Shown here in pieces: positions 7,942-16,774 of a stretch of 37,038 bases of DNA (position 1 is its first letter; each line of letters begins with the position of its first letter). Both the position numbers and the translations under genes were made by a program. The notes beneath the pieces are model-generated. The model was given only the letters and a program-made list of their open reading frames with translations. It did not search any database and was not told where the DNA came from. The stretch comes from Gammaproteobacteria bacterium (GTDB lineage: Bacteria > Pseudomonadota > Gammaproteobacteria > Chromatiales > Chromatiaceae), in NCBI GenBank assembly GCA_024206335.1, contig JAAGZL010000274.1, forward strand, positions 1 through 37,038, in the 5' to 3' direction.

Positions 7942-9225
7942 ATGACCGGTTCCCATGATCGATTCATCCAGGCCCAGAAACATATCCCAGGCGGCGTAAA
8001 CTCACCGGTCAGGGCCTTCAATGGCGTTGGCGGAGACCCAATCTTCATAGACAGCGCCCAGGGCCCATACATCTATGACCCGGATGGCAACCGCTATATA
8101 GACTACGTCGGCTCCTGGGGCCCGATGATCCTGGGCCATGCCCACCCGGAAGTGATCAAGGCGGTGCAGTCGGTGATCGGCAAGGGGTTAAGCTTTGGCG
8201 CCCCCACCGAAACCGAGACCGCCATGGCCGACAAGGTGTGTGAGCTGGTCCCATCCATGGATATGGTACGCATGGTCAGCTCCGGCACCGAGGCCACCAT
8301 GAGCGCCATCCGTCTGGCCCGCGGCTATACCGGGCGCGACAAGATCATCAAGTTTGAGGGTTGCTACCACGGCCACTCCGACTCCCTGCTGGTGAAGGCC
8401 GGTTCCGGCGCCCTCACCCTGGGGGAGCCCAGTTCACCCGGCGTACCCGCCGCCCTGGCCGAGCACACCATCACCCTGGACTACAACGACTTGGACCAGG
8501 TAAACCAGACCCTGGCCGAGATGGGAGATCAGGTGGCCTGCATCATCGTAGAACCGGTGGCCGGCAACATGAACTGCATCCCGCCCCTGCCAGGATTCCT
8601 GGAAGGGCTGCGTTCCGCCTGTGATGAACATGGTGTAGTACTGATCTTTGATGAGGTAATGACCGGCTTCCGGGTAGCACTGGGTGGGGTCCAGGGGCTG
8701 TATAACATCAACCCCGACCTGACCACCCTGGGCAAGGTAATCGGCGGCGGCATGCCGGTGGGCGCCTTTGGTGGCAAACGGGAGATCATGCTGAAGATCG
8801 CACCACTGGGACCGGTATATCAGGCCGGAACCCTGTCCGGGAATCCAGTGGCCATGAGCGCCGGGCTCAAGACCCTGGAACTGATCTCAGAGCCATCATT
8901 CTTTGCCGACCTTACCAACAAGACCCAGACCCTGGTGGATGGCCTACTGGAGCAGGCCAGGAAGGCGGGCGTAGCAGCAACCGCCAACCAGGTTGGTGGC
9001 ATGTTCGGCCTCTTCTTCACCGATGCCGACAAGATAAGCAACTTTGCCCAGTCCACCGCCTGCAACCAGGGGCAGTTCAAGGCCTTCTTTCACGCCATGC
9101 TGGCCCGTGGGGTCTACCTGGCGCCATCGGCATTCGAGGCCGGATTTGTATCAGCGGCCCACAGTGACGAGGACATCCAGGCCACCATCGCTGCAGCCGG
9201 AGAGGCCTTTGCTGAGGTCGCATGA
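7942..9225 (+). CDS. hemL: Glutamate-1-semialdehyde 2,1-aminomutase
   Basis: PLP enzyme producing 5-aminolevulinate from glutamate-1-semialdehyde in the C5 heme pathway. It has the usual length (427 residues) and hallmark blocks: [18 protein letters not shown] near the N-terminus, [42 protein letters not shown] and the PLP lysine in [18 protein letters not shown] (about residue 265). An AAGGA ribosome site precedes ATG 7942. It is 5 bp from thiE and ends the thiD-thiE-hemL run, convergent with hybB. Confidence 0.97.
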   Translation: MTGSHDRFIQAQKHIPGGVNSPVRAFNGVGGDPIFIDSAQGPYIYDPDGNRYIDYVGSWGPMILGHAHPEVIKAVQSVIGKGLSFGAPTETETAMADKVCELVPSMDMVRMVSSGTEATMSAIRLARGYTGRDKIIKFEGCYHGHSDSLLVKAGSGALTLGEPSSPGVPAALAEHTITLDYNDLDQVNQTLAEMGDQVACIIVEPVAGNMNCIPPLPGFLEGLRSACDEHGVVLIFDEVMTGFRVALGGVQGLYNINPDLTTLGKVIGGGMPVGAFGGKREIMLKIAPLGPVYQAGTLSGNPVAMSAGLKTLELISEPSFFADLTNKTQTLVDGLLEQARKAGVAATANQVGGMFGLFFTDADKISNFAQSTACNQGQFKAFFHAMLARGVYLAPSAFEAGFVSAAHSDEDIQATIAAAGEAFAEVA

Positions 9226-9316
9226 GAAAACAATCGGGAACAATGACATACCCATCCAAAAGGGATAACAGCACCACATCCTAACTGGACAGACTATGGA
9301 ACCTCTTATTTATTCA

Positions 9317-9381
9317 GAGTCTCCAGCGGCACATGAATGTTCTGCTCCGATAAAGCCATGGACGGCTTTAATCAGAGACTC
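9317..9381. terminator. hairpins between convergent hemL and hybB
   Basis: AAAGCC-atggac-GGCTTT (9352-9369) is a perfect 6-bp hairpin, nested inside a longer pair GAGTCTC (9317-9323) / GAGACTC (9375-9381). It lies in the hemL-hybB convergent gap. No clear U-tract follows on either strand, so intrinsic termination is only possible. Confidence 0.3.
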
Positions 9382-10535
9382 CTTAATTCTCCGGTCGCCC
9401 CTGCCTGCTTTTCCTGGTGCAGAACGGGCAAATATTTAGCCAACACTATGTATGCCAGTATTTCAAAGGAGATTATCCCTATGGTTATCAGCATTTCAGG
9501 GATAGATGGAAAATAGCTATATTCACTACCTGGATTGAAGGCGACCAGCATGGTATCAATCCTGTAGAGTGAACCCGCCAGCAGCATGGATACTGCAGCA
9601 ACAAAAAGCAGTGCCGCACTACTCCTTGCTCTTTTTGTCAGTAGTATCAGGACTGGAATAAGAAACAGCGCCATCTCCACCAGGAACATACCACTCAAAA
9701 ACCCGTTGGAGTAAATCCTGGATAACTCACCCCGCGCAATGATATCCCCAATCCTGATGGCTAGGTAGATCAGGATGAGACCAACTATCACCGTCGACAT
9801 CTGCCCCAGCAATCTGGTCTCACGCTGACGCTTAAATCCCTCTGCAGAGATACTCGCCTCAAATATTACTACCGACAACCCCATAGTATAGGCAGACAAA
9901 ACGAATAGCAGTGGCAACATGTTGGTCTGCCAGAGCGGATCAATCATCCGCCCAAACACAACCATCATTGTCCCCAGAGATGACTGGTGCATCGTAGGCA
10001 ACAGAATGCCGAGGGCGATAAACAGAAACATCATTTTGTTGAGTTTCTGACGCAATCTGTTAATACCAAGTTTTTCCAGAAAAGCAGGCAGAAACTCAAT
10101 CCACATCACGATGACGTAAAGAAACACACACGCCCCCACCTCAAACATGACGGAGTTTACATTGAAATATGCGGGCGAAATAAGATGCCAGAAATTCCAC
10201 CAGCGCCCCAAATCAAACAGCACGGCAAGTCCACCCAAGGTGTAACCAAACATACTTGCCAATAGGGCCGGCCTTACCAGCGAGTGATACTGACCTTTAT
10301 TGAACACATAGACCAACAATGCCATGGCATATCCACCACAGGCGAAGGCGGTCCCGATAACGATATCAACAACAACCCAGATCCCCCATGTATAACCATC
10401 GTTGAGGTTGCTTACCGCCCCGAGACCATTAATAAAGCGGATTACCAACAGAAATACCGATATACCGAACAACCCCCCAAGCACCACGGTAACGGGGGTA
10501 ACCAATCTCCCACCCACCGGCGCATAACTACTCAT
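9372..10535 (-). CDS. hybB: HybB-like integral membrane quinone-reducing subunit (NrfD/PsrC superfamily)
   Basis: A 387-residue polytopic membrane protein with about 9-10 hydrophobic segments and no heme-ligand pattern. It belongs to the family that hands electrons from HybA-type ferredoxins to the quinone pool. The hydrogenase-2 HybB type is suggested by DLGRWWNFWHLISPAYFNVNSVMFE, LPTMHQSSLGTMMVV and the late SLYRIDTM. I place the start at ATG 10535: GGAGGAGG lies 6 nt upstream and the codon overlaps the hybA stop (ATGAGTAG), so the two are translationally coupled. No hydrogenase genes are in the window; the partner here is presumably the formate dehydrogenase. Last gene of the FDH cluster. 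Confidence 0.85.
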   Translation of the reverse strand: MSSYAPVGGRLVTPVTVVLGGLFGISVFLLVIRFINGLGAVSNLNDGYTWGIWVVVDIVIGTAFACGGYAMALLVYVFNKGQYHSLVRPALLASMFGYTLGGLAVLFDLGRWWNFWHLISPAYFNVNSVMFEVGACVFLYVIVMWIEFLPAFLEKLGINRLRQKLNKMMFLFIALGILLPTMHQSSLGTMMVVFGRMIDPLWQTNMLPLLFVLSAYTMGLSVVIFEASISAEGFKRQRETRLLGQMSTVIVGLILIYLAIRIGDIIARGELSRIYSNGFLSGMFLVEMALFLIPVLILLTKRARSSAALLFVAAVSMLLAGSLYRIDTMLVAFNPGSEYSYFPSIPEMLITIGIISFEILAYIVLAKYLPVLHQEKQAGATGELRSL

Positions 10536-11508
10536 GGGCATCCTCCTCCGGCGACTCATCTGTATGGTTTTTTGTATTACGGCGTGCGACTCCAACCAAA
10601 CCTGCAAGTATTACTGCTGGAGCCACCAGGCCACTATACAAGGTGTGCTGTATGGTCTCCGATACACTGGCTGATGAGCGCTCATGCAGATCGGGCAGCC
10701 CTTGCTTGTCAAACGGAACCCCACTCAGCATTAGCATCTGGGTCCCGCCGCCCTCCTTTTCACCGTAGATTCTATCCACATATTTCACGACTTTCTGCTC
10801 GCGCCCAAACTCCTTGCCCTCGATATCACGCCTGGGGAATCGCGTGACCTCTCCTGGGTTCAGGGATGTTCGTCGTTTGGCTTCAGCCATCAGCTTTTCC
10901 ACTGGACCATAGAGGGTTGCACCTGTCGGGCATACATCAGCGCAGGCCGAAAATTTATTTTCACTCCAGAGATGGTTACAGAGCTGACATTTATGAATCT
11001 CAGGAAACGGATCATCGTAATTGAACTTGGGAATCTGAAAAGGGCAGGAGGCCACGCAGTACCGACAACCAATACAGGCATCCTTATCATATGTTACGAC
11101 CCCCGTAGTGCCGTCCTTTAGCAGCGCCTGTACCGGGCAGACCGAGACACAGGAGGGATCAACGCAGTGCATGCAGGACTGCTTCTGAAACGCAAAGCCA
11201 TCGACCTCTCGATCCTTTACCTCTGGCTTCCCATTCTTATACATCTTAATAACATTGAGGGCATCGGGTGAGAGATGCATGGTCCTGTCCAGATAGGGCT
11301 TATCCGCAGGGACATCCAAAACCTTGTCATTGGCCTGCTTGCAGGCGGTAACACAGGCCTTGCAACCCACACACAGGGTTGAATCAAACAGCAGACCCAC
11401 CGCACCCGGCAAACGCGGATTATTGCCACGCGCCTCCACACTTCCACTAACCGTTGCCATGGCCGCACAACTACCAACCACCCCCTTGAGAAAGTCGCGT
11501 CTCTTCAT
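10528..11508 (-). CDS. hybA: HybA-like periplasmic ferredoxin subunit, Tat-exported, membrane-anchored
   Basis: 326-residue electron-transfer subunit. It starts with a Tat signal (MKRRDFLKGVVGSCAAMATVSG), then has four Cys sets able to hold four [4Fe-4S] clusters: C46/49/52/56, C112/115/120/124, C145/148/151/155 and C174/177/189/193. A single membrane helix sits near the C-terminus (about 293-309), as in E. coli HybA. This layout and pairing with HybB indicate the hydrogenase-2-type module linking a periplasmic oxidoreductase to quinone. It overlaps the preceding gene by 4 bp (ATGA) and hybB by 8 bp. Its electron donor here is inferred to be FdhAB. Confidence 0.88.
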   Translation of the reverse strand: MKRRDFLKGVVGSCAAMATVSGSVEARGNNPRLPGAVGLLFDSTLCVGCKACVTACKQANDKVLDVPADKPYLDRTMHLSPDALNVIKMYKNGKPEVKDREVDGFAFQKQSCMHCVDPSCVSVCPVQALLKDGTTGVVTYDKDACIGCRYCVASCPFQIPKFNYDDPFPEIHKCQLCNHLWSENKFSACADVCPTGATLYGPVEKLMAEAKRRTSLNPGEVTRFPRRDIEGKEFGREQKVVKYVDRIYGEKEGGGTQMLMLSGVPFDKQGLPDLHERSSASVSETIQHTLYSGLVAPAVILAGLVGVARRNTKNHTDESPEEDAHE

Positions 11509-11987
11509 TTGACACTACCCTCTGTGGTTGTTGCATCTCCACGTTTCTCTTTTGTCAGCTTTATACTAAACACCAGACCCGCAAGCACCAATCCAGCAAA
11601 GACCATCAGCGCAAAACCGATAGTTTCCGAGGCTCCTGCAATACCACGTGGTTCACGGATCTCCGGCATCAGCGCATGTATCGGCAGGGAAAAACCTACT
11701 GCTTGTTCAGTACAGTTCCCGGCCGCACCACAATCATCCCTGGGAATCCCTACTATCAAGCGAGCGCCGTTTGTTTTCGGATTGGCAACAAAACCCTTCT
11801 GCCCTTCCCGAACTGCCTTCCACAAACTGGTTGCGGGATTTGGAACAGTGACAGGTTTCATCGGTTTTTCCGCAGCATGTACAGGCAGCGCAGTCACAAC
11901 AACAGCCCATAACAGCAGCAATGAAATTACAGTGTTGCCTTGGGGAAACTGATTACACCTATCACTGGCAGAAAATGCGAATCTCAT
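11505..11987 (-). CDS. Small secreted/membrane-anchored FDH-cluster protein, function unknown
   Basis: About 160 residues with an N-terminal hydrophobic export signal (cleavage plausible after ALPVHA), a periplasmic middle and a single helix near the C-terminus (about 124-143), then a charged tail. The segment NPATSLWKAVREGQKGF recalls the N-terminal periplasmic extension of FdhC/FdnI-type gamma subunits, but none of the cytochrome b helices or heme His residues follow. Two Cys (87, 93, numbered from the TTG below) could form a disulfide. An in-frame TTG precedes it, but ATG 11987 with AAGGAG 6 nt upstream is the better start. It overlaps hybA by 4 bp. I do not recognise a family; possibly an adaptor between FdhAB and HybAB. 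Confidence 0.65.
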   Translation of the reverse strand: MRFAFSASDRCNQFPQGNTVISLLLLWAVVVTALPVHAAEKPMKPVTVPNPATSLWKAVREGQKGFVANPKTNGARLIVGIPRDDCGAAGNCTEQAVGFSLPIHALMPEIREPRGIAGASETIGFALMVFAGLVLAGLVFSIKLTKEKRGDATTTEGSVK

Positions 11988-12149
11988 CAAAATCTCCTTG
12001 ATGTACCGGTGCGGTCTGGTACCAATGCAATAGCGGGAGCTTTTATTTTTATCGGGGCCGACACACGACCAAAATTAATCCGATACAAACTCGCTAATGT
12101 TTGTGCCACCTTTTTCTGACATACAGGACCAAGCTCGTCCGGACCGCCA

Positions 12150-12185
12150 CCTCTCCCCAGACATAGAGGAGGGGGCGGGGAGAGG
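12150..12185 (-). promoter_or_regulatory. hairpin in the 226-bp gap below fdhB
   Basis: CCTCTCCCC (12150-12158) and GGGGAGAGG (12177-12185) form a perfect 9-bp stem with an 18-nt loop between fdhB and the small-protein/hybA/hybB genes. The minus strand has no U-run after it, so a role in mRNA processing or partial attenuation is as likely as termination. Confidence 0.45.
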
Positions 12186-12213
12186 GAATATATTACCTGG
12201 ATCAGCTAAACCA

Positions 12214-12846
12214 CTATCGATCTTTAGAGCTGGCCTTACCAGTTGCACCCTGCGACGCCCGCAGCGCCGCCCTCTGGTAAGAGACACCACGCTGCAGTAC
12301 GCTGGCACCGCGATTTATCACCCGCTTGCCAAATATGTTTGAAATCACATCGGCATCACCGGCAAGCAGGGCCTTGGTCGAGCACATCTCCGCACACAGT
12401 GGCAACTTACCCTCTGCCAAGCGATTTGAGCCATACTTGCGGCGCTCATCTGACGAGTGGTCCTTTTCCGGCCCACCGGCACAGAAGGTACACTTATCCA
12501 TCTTGCCACGGGAGGCGTAGGAGCCATCCATTGGGAACTGAGGCGCACCAAATGGGCAGGCATAGAAGCAGTATCCACACCCAATACAGATATCCTTATC
12601 GTGCAGAACCACCCCGTCATTGGTGGTGTAGAAGCAGTCCACCGGACATACCACCGCACATGGAGCATCCGTACAGTGCATACATGCCACCGACAAAGAG
12701 CGCTCACCGGGTTCACCATCCTTGATGGTAACCACCCTTCTGCGGTTCACACCCCAAGGCACTTCATTCTCATTCTTGCACGCTGTAACACATCCGTTAC
12801 ACTCAATGCAGCGCTCGGCATCACAATAAAATTTCATTCGAGCCAT
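12214..12846 (-). CDS. fdhB: Formate dehydrogenase iron-sulfur (beta) subunit
   Basis: 210-residue ferredoxin that takes electrons from FdhA. Four Cys sets are present: C13/16/19/23, C55/58/63/67, C87/90/93/97 and C119/122/151/155, enough for four [4Fe-4S] clusters. It resembles the short FDH3-type beta subunit. Unlike E. coli FdnH it has no C-terminal membrane helix; the tail is hydrophilic (...GKASSKDR), so it needs another protein for membrane attachment. Start ATG 12846 has GAGGA upstream; fdhA ends 17 bp before. It has no export signal of its own and presumably travels with the Tat-bearing FdhA. Confidence 0.92.
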   Translation of the reverse strand: MARMKFYCDAERCIECNGCVTACKNENEVPWGVNRRRVVTIKDGEPGERSLSVACMHCTDAPCAVVCPVDCFYTTNDGVVLHDKDICIGCGYCFYACPFGAPQFPMDGSYASRGKMDKCTFCAGGPEKDHSSDERRKYGSNRLAEGKLPLCAEMCSTKALLAGDADVISNIFGKRVINRGASVLQRGVSYQRAALRASQGATGKASSKDR

Positions 12847-12863
12847 TTTATATATCCTCTAAG

Positions 12864-15764
12864 TTAAGCCTTGCTGATGCGGCACAAACTACACTTACTC
12901 TCTTGCATCTGGGTGACCGAATCATAGCCATAGGTCATTACGGTATTTGCTGCCTCACCAAGAACATAGGGATCAGAGCCTTGCGGATACTTACCCCGCA
13001 GATCCTTGCCTTCAAAATGGCCGCCAAAGTGGAATGGCATAAACGCCACACCGGCCGCCACCCTTCTGGTCACCATGGCCTTTACCTTCACCTTGGCACC
13101 CTCCGGGCCATGCACCCATACATCATCACCATCACGAACACCGGCATCGTTGGCGTCACGAATGTGTATCTCAACAAACATCTCCTGCTGCAGCTCCGCC
13201 AACCAGACATTTGATCTGGTTTCATCACCACCGCCCTCGTACTCCACCAGTCGCCCAGTGGTAAGGATGAGTGGATACTCTTTCGAGTAGTCCTTCGCCT
13301 GAATCGATGCATAGCGCGTGGGGAGACGGTAGAACGATTTGCGATCTGCGTAGGTGGGATATTTTTCCACCAGATCACGCCGACTCGTATACAGTGGCTC
13401 CCGGTGAACCGGGATCGGATCAGGAAAGGTCCAGACCATGGTACGTGCCCGGGCATTGCCAAACGGTGCACAACCGTGTTTGATGGCAACTCGCTGGATT
13501 CCACCGGAGAGGTCCGTCTTCCAGTTTTTACCCTCGGCCAGCTTTTTCTCTTCTGGGGTCAAGTCATCCCACCATCCCAACTTCTTCAGAAGTTTTTCAC
13601 TAAACTCCGGATAACCATCCTTGATCTCAGAACCCACAGAATACGCACCATCGGCCAACAAGCTCTCACCGTTGCGTTCCACGCCAAAGCGGGCCCGAAA
13701 GGTCAACCCACCCTCTGCCACCGGTTTGCTCATATCATAGAGATTGGGTGTGCCAGGGTGGCCCATCTCAGGTGTTCCCCAACTGGGCCATGGCAGACCA
13801 TAGTACTCACCATCACAGGCACCGCCCTCCGCCTTCATGGTGGTGTAGTCAAAATCACCCCAGTTCTGCTGCTGTTTCTTCATACGCTCGGGGCTCTGGC
13901 CGGTGTAGCCAATCGTCCACATGCCACTGTTGAATTCACGGGTAATGTCTTCAACCAGCGGTTCATCACCGGTTACCTTGATGTTTTTGAACAGCTGTTC
14001 GGCAAAACCAAGCTTGTCGGCAATCTTGTACATGATGGTGTGATCAGGGAGGGATTCAAACAGTGGATCAATCACCTTGTCACGCCACTGCAGCGAACGA
14101 TTGGAGGCGGTAACAGAACCGTAGGTCTCAAACTGCGTACTCGCCGGTAACAGGTAGACGCCGTCAGCACGATCATGCATCACCGCCGAGACCGTGGGGT
14201 AGGGATCGATGATTACCATCATATCCAGTTTTTCCATGGCCTTTTTCATCTCTTTGCCACGGGTCTGACTGTTGGGCGCATGCCCCCAGAACACCATGGC
14301 CCGCAGATTGTCTTTCTGTGCAATATTGGCCTTATCCTCCAACACACCATCAATCCAGCGGGAGACAGGGATGCCCTTGGTATTCATGACCGGCACATCC
14401 TTGCCCTTGGATTTCTCGTAACTGCCTTGGTCAAAACGGCCCTTCACCCATTCATGGTCCAAATCCCAGACACGCGACCAGTGTTTCCACGCCCCTCCTG
14501 ACAACCCATAGTAGCCAGGCAGTGAGTGGGAGAGGATGCAAAAATCCGTGGCGCCTTGCACATTATCGTGGCCACGGAAGATGTTGGTACCACCGCCACT
14601 TACACCCATGTTGCCTAATGCCAGCTGAAAGGTGCAGTAGGCGCGGGTGTTGTTATTTCCAATAGTGTGCTGGGTCCCGCCCATGCACCAGATGAAGGTA
14701 CCGGGCCGGTTATCCGCCATTGCCTTGGCTGCAGCAAATACCTTATTTTCCGACACGCCGGTAACCCGCTCCACCTCATCCGGCGTCCATTTGGCAATCT
14801 CTTTCCGGCTATCATCCATACCGTAGACGCGTTGTCGGATGAACTCTTTATCCTCCCAGCCATTTTCAAAGATATGCCACAACAGGCCCCAGACAATCGG
14901 GACATCCGTACCGGGGCGAATCTGCAGGAAGTGATCCGCATGGGCCGCGGTGCGGGTAAAGCGAGGATCGATCACGATGATCGGTGCATTATTCTCCTCT
15001 TTGGCCTTGAATATGTGTTGCAGGGCAACCGGGTGCGCCTCCGCCGGGTTGCTGCCAATCAGCAGTATCGATTGGGAGTTGTGGATATCGTTGTAGGAGT
15101 TGGTCATGGCGCCATAACCCCAGGTATTTGCCACACCCGCCACCGTAGTGGAGTGGCATATACGCGCCTGGTGATCCACATTGTTGGTACCCCACAGGGC
15201 CGCAAACTTGCGGAAGAGGTAGGCCTGTTCGTTACTGAACTTTGCCGAGCCCAACCAGTAGACCGAATCGGGACCAGATTTTGCGCGTATATCCAGCATC
15301 TTGGCACCAATCTCATCCAGCGCAGTCTCCCAGGAGACCCGCTGCCACTTGCCGTTCACCAGCTTGGTGGGATATTTGAGTCGGCGATCCCCATGGCCAT
15401 GCTCGCGGATTGCTGCACCTTTGGCACAATGCCCCCCGCGATTGAAGGGGTGATCAAATGCAGGCTCTTGACCGGTCCAGACACCATTTTGCACCTCGGC
15501 AATGATGCCGCAACCCACCGAGCAGTGGGTGCAGATGGTCTTTATCTCCTGCACCTTACCCTTGGCTTCAGGCGCCGCCTCGGCCCGTCGCATCAAGCCG
15601 GGCGCAAAACCTCCAGCCAGGGCTGCTCCACCAGCCATCAAGCCTGAATTGCGCAGAAACGAGCGGCGACTGATGGCACATCCACCCGCCTGGTTGTTGC
15701 CCCGGGCCTCCTCAGTTAAGGCCGGCTTTTCGATCACCTGATCGGATATTTTAGTCAGTTTCAT
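12864..15764 (-). CDS. fdhA: Formate dehydrogenase catalytic (alpha) subunit, Cys-type, Tat-exported
   Basis: 966-residue Mo/W-bis-MGD enzyme oxidising formate to CO2. A Tat signal with ISRRSFLRNS (31-40) sends it to the periplasm. The N-terminal [4Fe-4S] ligands are C78/C81/C85/C113 (CTHCSVGC...GGHC). The metal-ligand position, Sec196 in E. coli FdnG, is Cys203 in ARICHSTTVAG, followed by the conserved His204; no selenocysteine machinery is therefore required. MGD-binding blocks such as LLIGSNPAEAHPVA, NMGVSGGGTNIFRGHDNVQG and a C-terminal molydopterin-dinucleotide domain (from about 830) are intact. Start ATG 15764 has AGGAGAG upstream. It is flanked by the dedicated Tat peptide gene and fdhB. 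Tungsten versus molybdenum cannot be decided from sequence; tupABC nearby favours tungsten. Confidence 0.96.
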   Translation of the reverse strand: MKLTKISDQVIEKPALTEEARGNNQAGGCAISRRSFLRNSGLMAGGAALAGGFAPGLMRRAEAAPEAKGKVQEIKTICTHCSVGCGIIAEVQNGVWTGQEPAFDHPFNRGGHCAKGAAIREHGHGDRRLKYPTKLVNGKWQRVSWETALDEIGAKMLDIRAKSGPDSVYWLGSAKFSNEQAYLFRKFAALWGTNNVDHQARICHSTTVAGVANTWGYGAMTNSYNDIHNSQSILLIGSNPAEAHPVALQHIFKAKEENNAPIIVIDPRFTRTAAHADHFLQIRPGTDVPIVWGLLWHIFENGWEDKEFIRQRVYGMDDSRKEIAKWTPDEVERVTGVSENKVFAAAKAMADNRPGTFIWCMGGTQHTIGNNNTRAYCTFQLALGNMGVSGGGTNIFRGHDNVQGATDFCILSHSLPGYYGLSGGAWKHWSRVWDLDHEWVKGRFDQGSYEKSKGKDVPVMNTKGIPVSRWIDGVLEDKANIAQKDNLRAMVFWGHAPNSQTRGKEMKKAMEKLDMMVIIDPYPTVSAVMHDRADGVYLLPASTQFETYGSVTASNRSLQWRDKVIDPLFESLPDHTIMYKIADKLGFAEQLFKNIKVTGDEPLVEDITREFNSGMWTIGYTGQSPERMKKQQQNWGDFDYTTMKAEGGACDGEYYGLPWPSWGTPEMGHPGTPNLYDMSKPVAEGGLTFRARFGVERNGESLLADGAYSVGSEIKDGYPEFSEKLLKKLGWWDDLTPEEKKLAEGKNWKTDLSGGIQRVAIKHGCAPFGNARARTMVWTFPDPIPVHREPLYTSRRDLVEKYPTYADRKSFYRLPTRYASIQAKDYSKEYPLILTTGRLVEYEGGGDETRSNVWLAELQQEMFVEIHIRDANDAGVRDGDDVWVHGPEGAKVKVKAMVTRRVAAGVAFMPFHFGGHFEGKDLRGKYPQGSDPYVLGEAANTVMTYGYDSVTQMQESKCSLCRISKA

Positions 15765-15797
15765 TCAGAACTCTCCTGTTGTTACCGGGCTGGCTCA

Positions 15798-16001
15798 TCA
15801 TGCCGTGGACTTGTAGTACTGGAGGATGTGTTCGGTAGTGCGATAGCCCTTCTGTTCCTTTTCGTTGCTGCCGATCTCATCAGACCGGGCAACGCTGGTT
15901 GCTGGCAGGGCCATCACCGCGGTAACTCCTACCCCAGCTTTGGCAGCGACAGACAGGAACTGCCTGCGGCCCCCATCTTGGGGCTTGTCATTAGATTTCA
16001 T
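15798..16001 (-). CDS. Formate dehydrogenase region Tat-targeted small protein
   Basis: 67 residues: a Tat-type signal (GGRRQFLSVAAKAGVGVTAV) and a short charged mature part ending YRTTEHILQYYKSTA. This is the small protein found upstream of fdhA in many proteobacterial FDH operons (TIGR02811-like). Its exact role is unknown; assembly or export of the FDH is assumed. It lies 33 bp before fdhA and 41 bp after the TorD-like gene, with a GAGGAGAG ribosome site. Confidence 0.85.
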   Translation of the reverse strand: MKSNDKPQDGGRRQFLSVAAKAGVGVTAVMALPATSVARSDEIGSNEKEQKGYRTTEHILQYYKSTA

Positions 16002-16042
16002 TGTCAGCTCTCCTCACGGTGACGGAAAATAGAATTACAGGT

Positions 16043-16675
16043 TCAAACCTGCATCGTCAGGTAGCGTTGTTCCAAGGCAGCAAAAGCCCCCCCAAAACGC
16101 CCCACTGCCCGATAAAAAATTGCCGACTTAGCTTCACTCAGGTCGGCGAAAAAGCTGGATATCCAGCCCGCCATATGGGTATCAAAAAAGAGTCGCTGGC
16201 GCTCCAGGGCAACTCCATCGGCGATCAGCATGGCCATCACCTCACACAACGCAGCCACATGATCCTCTGGTTCACTCACATCTTCATCCCGTTGAAAACC
16301 CAGAATCTGTAGATCATCCCGAAGATCCCCCAGGGATCTCTCCATGAGGAAACCAGTGAGATACCATGATCCGTATGGCACCAACTCACCTCGTCCCAGT
16401 CCGATAAAGAGGGCATAAAATTCACTCTCAGCTGCAACCGGCGTCGATGTGGTGGCGGATAGGCCCAACATCGACATCGCCAGGGAGACCTCATCCCCGG
16501 CCGGCTCAACCTCGGAAAACTGTGTCACCCGGTCCAACGTTGACTGATCGGGCGGAGTGCGCAGCAGAGTTGCAATCAAGCCATATGCCCCGACACGGTA
16601 CTCCTGCTCCTCAACACATAGAGTGGTTGCCGGGTTGATACTTTCTGCTTGAATTGCCTGGGCCTGAGTTGTCAT
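16043..16675 (-). CDS. TorD/DmsD-family molybdoenzyme chaperone for FDH
   Basis: 210-residue cytoplasmic chaperone that binds the Tat signal/apoenzyme of a Mo/W oxidoreductase and holds it until cofactor is loaded. YALFIGLGRGELVPYGSWYLTGFLMERSLGDLRDDL followed by EPEDHVAALCEVMAML is the characteristic TorD core (residues roughly 85-155). An all-helical makeup and length fit. It is placed between the polyferredoxin and the small Tat protein in the FDH operon, so FdhA is the natural client. Start ATG 16675 has GAGGA upstream. Confidence 0.9.
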   Translation of the reverse strand: MTTQAQAIQAESINPATTLCVEEQEYRVGAYGLIATLLRTPPDQSTLDRVTQFSEVEPAGDEVSLAMSMLGLSATTSTPVAAESEFYALFIGLGRGELVPYGSWYLTGFLMERSLGDLRDDLQILGFQRDEDVSEPEDHVAALCEVMAMLIADGVALERQRLFFDTHMAGWISSFFADLSEAKSAIFYRAVGRFGGAFAALEQRYLTMQV

Positions 16676-16774
16676 TGATTGTTATCCTCAAGAAACTTAA
16701 TGGTGCAAAAACCAAACCAACATAATCCGAAAAATAATGACCAATTGGGGGCAAAAATACCAAAGCCATTGGAT

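Noticed and set aside
12214-12846. Assigning FdhB as hydrogenase ferredoxin
   Set aside because: It directly follows fdhA by 17 bp and resembles FDH beta subunits; HybA is separately encoded.
15156-15158. Selenocysteine (UGA) in FdhA
   Set aside because: The Sec position is encoded by a Cys codon and the frame is open without recoding.
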